A DNA stretch of 9,680 bases. Origin: Bacteroidales bacterium (lineage in GTDB: Bacteria; Bacteroidota; Bacteroidia; Bacteroidales; JAOZMU01). The DNA lies in NCBI GenBank assembly GCA_029934165.1, contig JAOZMU010000086.1, positions 1-9,680 on the forward strand. Reading direction: 5' to 3'. Under the pieces are notes generated by a model. That model worked only from the letters and a program-made list of their open reading frames with translations, made no database searches and was not told where the DNA came from. Position 1 is the stretch's first letter. Each line of letters opens with the position of its first letter. Positions 1 through 6,500 of the stretch are shown piece after piece. The position numbers and the translations under genes were made by a program.

Positions 1-37
1 ACATATAGGGTACAAAATAATCAATTATTAACATCCC

Positions 38-51
38 AGTCTTAGACCTTA
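38..51 (-). repeat. Partial copy of family A palindromic repeat
   Basis: The plus strand reads AGTCTTAGACCTTA. This matches 12 consecutive bases (40-51) of the family A core seen at 795-809. The minus strand carries the AAGGTCTAAGAC form, the same orientation as the 772-808 copy. The match ends before the palindrome is complete, so this copy is degenerate or a chance match. It lies 755 bp from the next copy. Confidence 0.35.
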
Positions 52-234
52 CATGGTTTATTAAAAAAATCAATTCACATTGAAAATATGCATGACATTT
101 TTAATTACATTTCACAAACACCTGTAAATCAACGTCTTGCAAAACTCACAGAAATTATTTAAACTATTGATTATTAGAAAAATATATATTTATACATTGA
201 AAATGTAATACACATTGACATTGAAAAGAAATAT

Positions 235-420
235 TTATATGTTTTTTTTCATGGCGGCTAAACGAGCTTCTCGCTTGTAGTCGGTGTGTTGCCATGCGTT
301 TTTGGCAAAAGCGAGTTCACATAGATTTCTTTCAATCATCACGCCAAACAGCACCAAAAATCGCATGCCAACATACCGAGCTACCGCTACAATCCATGCC
401 GCAAAACAACTTCGTAACAA
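235..420 (-). pseudogene. Possible C-terminal remnant of a membrane protein
   Basis: A 61-codon open frame on the minus strand has only a TTG start. That start lies inside a short repeat motif (ACAACTTCGT, 406-415), so the coding sequence probably began further upstream and was cut there. The patch is clearly richer in G+C than the DNA around it, which is one reason to suspect real coding origin. The product has a hydrophobic stretch (about residues 5-28) followed by a charged tail with DYKREARLAAMKK near the end, as expected for the C-terminus of a membrane-anchored protein. I do not recognise the family. It could also be a chance open frame. Confidence 0.3.
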
Positions 421-448
421 ACATTTTTACGTGTTTTTTTGGTTGAAT
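406..448 (+). repeat. Family B intergenic repeat, rearranged partial copy
   Basis: ACAACTTCGT (406-415) and TACGTGTTT (428-436) occur in the same order and nearly the same spacing as at 2453-2462 and 2474-2482. They are followed by TTTGGTTGAAT (438-448), which in the 2425-2482 copy precedes the other two motifs. The modules are therefore present but in a different order. This copy sits at the upstream edge of the possible gene remnant at 235-420. Confidence 0.45.
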
Positions 449-480
449 TAAAACTGCCTCTACTTAGCAAATTTCTGACT

Positions 481-620
481 AAGTCGTTTTTTGTTGGAAA
501 TTTTTTGTCGATTTTAAAATAGCTTGATAATCAAGACTTTCAAAATCAACAAAATTTAACTCTGGTATAATAGAATTGTTGATTTTCAGTAATTTATAAA
601 AACCCAACAAAAAACGACTT
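481..620. repeat. 140-bp nested inverted repeat (MITE-like or structured RNA)
   Basis: AAGTCGTTTTTTGTTGG at 481-497 has a perfect 17-bp reverse complement at 604-620. Inside it, AAAATCAACAA at 542-552 has a perfect 11-bp reverse complement at 576-586. The two pairs are nested, so one strand could fold into a long outer stem with an inner hairpin. No open reading frame of note lies within. A miniature inverted-repeat transposable element without its own transposase is one explanation. A transcribed structured RNA is another. No clear target-site duplication is visible next to the ends. Confidence 0.6.
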
Positions 621-699
621 TGCCAGCGATTTTTTACTATTTTTGTTGTGTTGTAAATTTATATTTTCTGCTAATTGTTGTTTTAATAATATTAAAGTG

Positions 700-808
700 T
701 TATTTAAGCACTCATACAAAAGTTTTTACTTATTTGCATGTCTGTAATTTGCTGATAGTTCGAGTTTTACAGAATTGCGTAAGCAACACTAATTAGGTCT
801 TAGACCTT
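700..808 (-). repeat. Family A repeat element, left copy
   Basis: Read on the minus strand, this element starts with AAGGTCTAAGACCTA (808 down to 794), followed by a short spacer and TTGCTTACGCA (787 down to 777). The 37 bases at 772-808 match 9156-9192 in inverted orientation at 34 of 37 positions. A further segment at 700-727 matches the reverse complement of 9635-9662 at 24 of 28 positions, sharing AAAAACTTTTGTA. Weaker similarity between the copies continues between these blocks. The copies therefore form a long, imperfect inverted repeat around the genes of the window. Confidence 0.65.
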
Positions 809-863
809 ATTAGGAATTGTATATAATTAATTTTCAGGTTATTAGCAACTTGAAAGTATCGTT

Positions 864-871
864 TATTTTTG
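864..871 (+). promoter_or_regulatory. Candidate -7 promoter element for the 123-aa gene
   Basis: TATTTTTG fits the Bacteroidota -7 consensus TAnnTTTG exactly and lies 23 bp before the ATG at 894. No good TTTG-like -33 element is seen 19-21 bp upstream, and the DNA is AT-rich enough for chance matches. The short leader between it and the gene contains a C6 run followed by an A7 run and no Shine-Dalgarno sequence. Confidence 0.3.
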
Positions 872-893
872 TTCGTCCCCCCAAAAAAATAAT

Positions 894-1265
894 ATGAAAT
901 TTGAAAAACAAAATGATCCCTTTAAATACGGTTTTTTCACACAAAAAATTGATGATTTATTTTATATATTATACGTAAATCCCGTTTTGTGCCAAAATGC
1001 AAGATTTATGATAAATAGCAGTTTTCCAGACTATATTAATCCAAATTTTGATTTGCCCGAAATTGCAAACTACGAATATAATAGCGAAACAGGTGAATTT
1101 ATATCAGATATTGGAAATGGAAAATTCGTATTAACAGAAAATAATCAAATTAAAGTTGTTTTTACAAATTTTCGATATAATAATATATCCAAATTAGAAT
1201 TGATTTTTAGCATAAAATTAAATCATCAAATGGGAAAAAATCCAAATCCAAATTTGAAAATTTAA
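894..1265 (+). CDS. Hypothetical protein, 123 aa
   Basis: I do not recognise this protein. It is 123 residues long, rich in Asn, Phe, Ile and Lys, and has no signal peptide or membrane helix, so it is probably cytoplasmic. Residues about 55-110 alternate polar and hydrophobic positions in a way that suggests several beta strands (for example GKFVLTENNQIKVVFTNFRY). The ATG start is the first in the frame and lies 23 bp after a candidate -7 promoter element. The last six codons lie in the first copy of a 16-bp direct repeat that is duplicated just after the stop. Removing one 19-bp unit would give a slightly different C-terminus, so the present end may be a recent alteration. The MtfA-like gene follows on the same strand after 105 bp, too far to assume co-transcription. 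Confidence 0.6.
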   Translation: MKFEKQNDPFKYGFFTQKIDDLFYILYVNPVLCQNARFMINSSFPDYINPNFDLPEIANYEYNSETGEFISDIGNGKFVLTENNQIKVVFTNFRYNNISKLELIFSIKLNHQMGKNPNPNLKI

Positions 1266-1279
1266 TCCAAATTTGAAAA
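1245..1279 (+). repeat. 16-bp direct repeat, period 19, across a stop codon
   Basis: AATCCAAATTTGAAAA occurs at 1245-1260 and again at 1264-1279, separated by TTT. The first copy encodes the last residues of the 123-aa protein, and the stop codon at 1263-1265 falls at the junction. If one 19-bp unit were absent, the frame would continue into NPNLKKLFAV and then stop. Replication slippage is the simplest origin. Confidence 0.75.
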
Positions 1280-1370
1280 AATTATTTGCAGTATAATTTA
1301 TTGATAATCAGGAACTGAAATAACAACATAAATCGTTATAATCAATAATTGTAAACCTACTTTTATTATT

Positions 1371-2384
1371 ATGAAATCTAAAGGAATTATTTACAACCAA
1401 TCGCAAAAATTAGCATATAAATATGCTTATTTTATTTCGGCATTTGTTTTTATTCTGACAGCCACAGTTCTATTTGGAATACAAAAAAATAATCCTGATG
1501 TGTTATCATTTGTTGCCATAATCATTGTCGCACTGGTACTTGCATATCCTGTTTTTTTGTTGCTAACATCAAAATATCGACAACGGAAAAAAATTATGGG
1601 TACACCATTTCCAATAGCTTGGCGCAGTGTTTTACTACAAAAAGTTGTTTTTTATCAAAGCCTTAACGAAATTGATAAAGCTCTTTTTGAGAAAGATGTA
1701 CAGATTTTTATTGCCGAAAAGAGAATAATGGGTATTAATACATCAATCGATGACACCGATAAATTATTGGTTGCATCGAGTGCAATAATACCCATTTTTG
1801 GATTTGTAGAATGGGAATATAATAATCTGAACGAAGTGTTGATTTATCCTGCATCTTTCGACACCGAATATGAAACACAAGGTGGCGATAAGCGTATTTT
1901 GGGCATGGTTGGAAATGGTGTTATGAACAACCTAATGATTTTATCACAACCAGCTTTACATGCTGGTTTTCAGAATGCTAAAGATAAAAAAAATGTTGGT
2001 ATCCACGAATTTGTGCACCTCATCGATATGGCAGATGGCGTTGTCGATGGCGTTCCATCTTTGCTTCTGGAAAATCAATATGCAATTCCTTGGCTCAATC
2101 GTATCGAAGAGGAAATAGAGCTAATTAAGGACGGAAAATCAGACATAAATCCTTATGGAGCAACCAATAAGGCAGAGTTTTTTTCGGTAGCTTCAGAGTC
2201 CTTTTTTGAAAATCCAATAGCGATGAATAGAAAATTTCCGGAATTGTACGCTTTGCTTGTAAAAATTTTTCGGAAAGACCTGAAAACGTTTCTCAACGAA
2301 ACAATCCGTCCAGCTAAAATTGGTAGAAATTCGCCATGCGTTTGCAATAGCGGACGAAAATTTAAACATTGTTGTGGAAAATAG
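1371..2384 (+). CDS. MtfA-like zinc metallopeptidase with membrane anchor and SEC-C motif
   Basis: This is a peptidase of the MtfA family (peptidase family M90, formerly DUF980), whose E. coli member is an aminopeptidase that binds the glucose repressor Mlc. The zinc site is visible: H212-E213-F-V-H216, followed by L-I-D, matches the family HEFxH...LD motif. E269 in KAEFFSVASE corresponds by position to the third zinc ligand (E212 of E. coli MtfA). Two features are added to the usual soluble core of about 265 residues. The N-terminus has two predicted membrane helices (about 17-37 and 44-65). The C-terminus carries a SEC-C zinc motif, C323-x-C325-x8-C334-C335, like the one at the end of SecA. 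The likely product is an inner-membrane protein with a cytoplasmic catalytic domain. Its substrate is unknown, and Mlc control cannot be assumed in this phylum. The ATG is the first in frame. No Shine-Dalgarno sequence is seen. Confidence 0.88.
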   Translation: MKSKGIIYNQSQKLAYKYAYFISAFVFILTATVLFGIQKNNPDVLSFVAIIIVALVLAYPVFLLLTSKYRQRKKIMGTPFPIAWRSVLLQKVVFYQSLNEIDKALFEKDVQIFIAEKRIMGINTSIDDTDKLLVASSAIIPIFGFVEWEYNNLNEVLIYPASFDTEYETQGGDKRILGMVGNGVMNNLMILSQPALHAGFQNAKDKKNVGIHEFVHLIDMADGVVDGVPSLLLENQYAIPWLNRIEEEIELIKDGKSDINPYGATNKAEFFSVASESFFENPIAMNRKFPELYALLVKIFRKDLKTFLNETIRPAKIGRNSPCVCNSGRKFKHCCGK

Positions 2385-2421
2385 TGTTTAAGGTGGTGTG
2401 TTAAAATAATAAGCACTTTTT
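2383..2421 (+). terminator. Weak candidate terminator after the MtfA-like gene
   Basis: Bases 2383-2390 can pair with 2410-2417 (eight pairs, one of them G-U), with a 19-nt loop, and the stem runs into T5 at 2417-2421. It overlaps the stop codon. The large loop and AT-rich stem make it a weak candidate. It lies between convergent genes, where a terminator would be expected. Confidence 0.3.
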
Positions 2422-2424
2422 GTG

Positions 2425-2482
2425 TTGTTATTTGGTTGAATATAAGCTACATACAACTTCGTGCAAATAATACTACGTGTTT
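2425..2482 (+). repeat. Family B intergenic repeat, longest copy
   Basis: Positions 2425-2458 match 9120-9153 in direct orientation at 31 of 34 bases, with the core GGTTGAATATAAGCTA. The following part, with ACAACTTCGT (2453-2462) and TACGTGTTT (2474-2482), matches the copy near 406-436. The repeat fills most of the gap between the convergent MtfA-like and PorP/SprF-like genes. No function is evident from the sequence. Confidence 0.65.
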
Positions 2483-2491
2483 ATAAATAAA

Positions 2492-3511
2492 TTAGTGATA
2501 TGCTGGGCATTTAATTTTACTTCTTTTTCCGTTTGGGTCTTTATAATTAAATTGACCATGACAAAAATTGTAACCAATCATAATTTCGTGTACACCAGTA
2601 TTATAGCGTTGAAATTCGGAAAAACCATATTCATAAATATAACCGACATAAATTTTATTGTTTAGGTTTACACCAAACATACACGAAAGTCCAACACCGC
2701 CAACATCAAGGTCGTGTTTATACGAAATACCACTCCATACTTTTGTAAAATACAGCCTTAGGTTTGCGTCAATTTGCGTACGACCAGCAGTTGACATTTT
2801 GTACATAACAGAAGGCTCAAAAATGACTGCCGTTTTTCCAAATCGGTAGCCTGCAAGCGCGAAAATTATCATAGGAATAGTTGGTTCAAGCGTCGATCTA
2901 TACATATCTAATTCTCCCTGAAGCAATTGTGCTGCGGAAAGGCTGACAAAAAAGTCTGAGCTGTAAAAATATAAGCCTGCCGCAACATTTGGCACTCCAG
3001 AAGTCTCTTGTCCGCTGCCATTTAATAGTGGGTCGTTAGCATTTTCTGCCTCGAAACCTACGCTGTTAAAGCCGTACTGTGCATACGAAACATCTAGCCC
3101 TAAAGCTAAACGATACTCCATACCATGCCGTTTTTTTGTTAAAAAATTATACGAACAAGCAGCTTTCGCTCCGCGATGAAAATTTGCTCCATTGGCATCG
3201 TTGTAAACACCTATACCCCAAGCTCCAAAGTTTTTCTTTAAGCTGCCACGCCCGTGTACTGTAAATGATTGTGTTGATGGCGCACCGTCAACGCCAATCC
3301 ACTGTTGGCGCGCATTTAGCCTAATAGATAAACAGCTATTACTGCCAGCAACGGCGGGGTTTACAAGAAATAAATTCATCATATATTGGCTTTGAATTGG
3401 TGCATCTTGCCCTATCGCGTTAGATACTACGCCAAATATGCAAAGTATAGATACACAAAAAGCACAAGAATATTTTTGTATTATGTTGAATATAAGCCTA
3501 ATATCAATCAT
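2492..3511 (-). CDS. PorP/SprF family type IX secretion system membrane protein
   Basis: The product (339 aa) belongs to the PorP/SprF family of outer-membrane beta-barrel proteins. Members support T9SS secretion or anchoring of partner proteins with type B sorting domains. Evidence: an N-terminal signal peptide with a hydrophobic core at about residues 16-33 and likely cleavage near G34/Q35, followed by the family hallmark QSQYMMNLFLVNPAVAGS. The rest shows alternating, aromatic- and glycine-rich strands such as YRLALGLDVSYAQYGF, INLNNKIYVGYIYEYG-like segments near the C-terminus, and EIMIGYNF. The length is typical for the family. The ATG is the only plausible start because the next Met is beyond the signal peptide. 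The gene begins 4 bp after the stop of the giant adhesin, so the two are almost certainly co-transcribed and functionally paired. The sequence cannot show whether it acts only for this partner. Confidence 0.93.
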   Translation of the reverse strand: MIDIRLIFNIIQKYSCAFCVSILCIFGVVSNAIGQDAPIQSQYMMNLFLVNPAVAGSNSCLSIRLNARQQWIGVDGAPSTQSFTVHGRGSLKKNFGAWGIGVYNDANGANFHRGAKAACSYNFLTKKRHGMEYRLALGLDVSYAQYGFNSVGFEAENANDPLLNGSGQETSGVPNVAAGLYFYSSDFFVSLSAAQLLQGELDMYRSTLEPTIPMIIFALAGYRFGKTAVIFEPSVMYKMSTAGRTQIDANLRLYFTKVWSGISYKHDLDVGGVGLSCMFGVNLNNKIYVGYIYEYGFSEFQRYNTGVHEIMIGYNFCHGQFNYKDPNGKRSKIKCPAYH

Positions 3512-3515
3512 ATTA

Positions 3516-6500
3516 TTATCGTTTTAATGTGAAATATCCAGTAAAAGTTTTCCCCTTTTTTAAGGTTACAATATACCAATATGAGTCTGATGGCATTGCT
3601 GTTCCGTTGTAATTTCCATTCCATCCAGAATCGCCGGATTCAAATTCGTGAATTAATTTTCCCCAACGGTCGTAAACACGGGCGATTCCATCAGAAAAGT
3701 CATCAAGAATTGGCACACGCCAAAAATCATTTGCGCCATCTCCGTTAGGTGTAAAAACGTTTGGTATGAAAACTTCTAAATCATCAGCAACAATGCCCTC
3801 TGACGTTATTATGCAACCATTATCATCTATCACCTCGACAGTGTAAGTGCCTGGTTCTAAGTTGAAAAAAGCGGCAGTGTATTGTTCGGTCGATGTTCCA
3901 AAAGTATCGCTAATTCGATACTGATATGGCGATGTTCCAGAATAGTTTTCTACGCCAATAACTAACTGACCATCATCGGGGTTATAAATAGAATCGAATA
4001 CAGGAGACGGGCTATGGCTTACGTTGATTGTATCGCTGCCTAAACATAAATTTCCATCGGAAATATTTACTATATAGGTATCTGGCGTTTTGATTTGTAT
4101 CGACTGAACAGTATCGCCCTGCGACCATTGATAACTAACGAAACCTAGCCCTGCATCTAAAATGCTCGAATCGCCTTCGCACAGTGCAAAATCATGCCCA
4201 ATATTTACCCATGGTAATGGTGAAAATATTATGTTTATAAAATCCTGATTTTCGCAGTTTGCAGCACTTTCTACAACTACGCTATATGTCCCATTTTCAG
4301 AGACTTGCAAGGTTTGATTAGTCGTTAAATCAGACCAAAGATATGCGGTAAAGCTATTTCCTGCATCAAGGGTAATAATATCGCCTTCGCAAAGAGTAGT
4401 ATCGCTACCAAGTTCAATAACGGGCAAAGGCGCAACAGATAAAACTATACTATCTCTATCTGTTCCACACTCGTTACTCACTTCCACCCAGTATGTTCCA
4501 GCTTCTGCAACCGTCATTGTTTGTAGTGTGCTATCTTGCAAGTTCCATAAATAAGTGTCGAATCCTAAGCCGGCGTTAAATGTAACGGTAGATTGCTCGC
4601 AAATTGTAGTGTCCACCCCCAATGAAAGTTCGGCAGCAACGGGAAGGACTGTAATTGAAATACTATCTCGTCCGATACAATTGTGTGCGTCTGTTAATTC
4701 AATCCAGTACAATCCACTGATATTCACAACAATAGATTGTACTGTGCTATCGTTAGACCATAGATAATTAGTATAACCAGTGCCGGCATCCAGAGTCAAA
4801 TTTGTGCCTTCGCATATTGAGTCGGTCTCCTCTAAACCCGCGATTGGCAAAGGGTACAACGAAAATACGACAGTGTCGCGCCCTATACAATTATTTTCGT
4901 CAGAAACTGTAATGTTGAAAGTTCCTGCTGTGTCTGTTCGCAAAATTTGTGTGTTTTCGCCATCCACATTCCAAGCATACGAAACAAAGCCTTCGCCAGC
5001 ATCAAAAATAACAGTATCATTTTGACATAAAGCGGTGTCTTCTCCTAACGTTACGAATGGTAATTGATTTACTGACAAAGAAATAGTATCATAAGCATGA
5101 CACAGGCTTCCTGTAATACTTGCGTCAACAAAATAGACTCCTGCGGTGTCTGCCCGCAATGTTTGTGCTGTTTGTCCTGTTACATTCCAGAAATAGTTAT
5201 CATAACCCGTGCCAGCATCAAAAACTATTGTGTCGCCAAAGCAAATTGCAGTGTCGATGCCTAAGTTAATTTCGGGTGCTTCTTGAACTATAACTTCTAT
5301 TGTATCAGCGTTTTGGCAATTTACAGAGTTTGTTGCTATAGTCCAATATGAGCCTGTTGTGTTGACAGTTATTTGGTTTGAAGAAGAACCATCGTTCCAT
5401 AAAAAAGTATAATCGCCATTAGCAGTTATGGTGAATGGATTATTTGAACATGTTGTCGTGTCGTTTCCTAAATTGAAAGTGGGATTTTCGTATGTATAAA
5501 TATTAACAGAATCCCGTCCAACACAGTGATTTCCGGAATCAATAACTTCAATTGAATATGTACCATTTTGATTGATTGTCAGGGTATTATCAGTACTGTC
5601 CGGTATGTTCCATAAATACGAAACATACACTGTATCGACCCAAAGCGTTAATTCGCTATTTTCACAAATTATTGTATCTTCCCTAAGCGATATTTGAGGA
5701 TATTCTAAAACTGTAAAACTAACGGTATCAATATCAAAGCAGCCAAATAAATTTGTAACTTTAGCCCAAATATCGCCTTCTTGTGAGGCTGTAAAAGTTT
5801 GATTATCTGAATTATCAGACCATAAATAACTTGCCTGACTATCTCCTGCATCAAATAATAACGAGCCACCGCTACAAACAGAAGTATCTACACCCAAATT
5901 AACCGTTGGATTAGGATTTATTGTAAGTATAGAAGTGGTCTCGTGTAAACAGCCAAATGAATCGTAAACCTTTAATAAATAGTTATATGTACCGTCAATT
6001 TCTGTTGTAACTGAAATGCTTGAGCTTGTCGCAGATTGGATATTTTCGCCACTCCATCGCAAAGAATCTATTGGTACTGAAAAACTAATAGAATCTTCAA
6101 TATTTGCATAGCTATAAACAGCAAGTTCCACAACATCAAGTGGGGCTATACCTGCATTTAAGACAACTTCGTTTCCAACGCAAATTTGAGTGTTTTCGGT
6201 TTTTGTAATAGGGCTTTCGGTAATTTGAACTTGAAAATCAATAGAGTTTATGCTTGTACAATTCATAATATCTACAATTCGCAAATTTATCCTATAACCT
6301 CCTGACGATGAGTAAGTATGATTTACGGTTTGCATTGTATCAATTTGCCCATCGCCATAATTCCAGATAAAAAGAGACCCAGCATCTCCTTGCTCATAAG
6401 TAGTGTTATTTTCTGGGTATATACCATAACCAGAGAGACTTACAGCTTTATCATTTGGGCATAACCTAATAATACTATCGGTAGTCAAAGGTTGTGAATT

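Larger units (their letters stand above)
1..893. other. AT-rich region with repeats and no intact gene
   Basis: No convincing intact coding sequence is visible on either strand. The first 230 bases are very AT-rich and hold three copies of the short word ACATTGAAAA (77-86, 194-203, 218-227) and a partial family A palindrome at 38-51. A less AT-rich patch at about 245-420 may be a gene remnant. It is followed by family B repeat pieces (406-448), a nested inverted repeat (481-620) and a family A element (700-808). The region reads as a graveyard of repeats and gene fragments. No tRNA, rRNA or CRISPR array was recognised. Confidence 0.6.

Noticed and set aside
77..229. Three copies of ACATTGAAAA as a possible iteron array
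   Set aside because: The spacing is irregular, the word is short and AT-rich, and no replication gene is nearby.
3485..3497. GTTGAATATAAGC, the family B core, inside the start of the PorP/SprF gene
   Set aside because: Only 13 bases match and the flanks do not. In an AT-rich 9.7-kb window such a match can arise by chance, and the segment codes for the needed N-terminus of the signal peptide.
4555..5025. Plus-strand open frames (4555-4767 and 4780-5025) opposite the giant gene
   Set aside because: They mirror the regular Ig repeats on the other strand; the products are low-complexity and have no start signals or recognisable domains.
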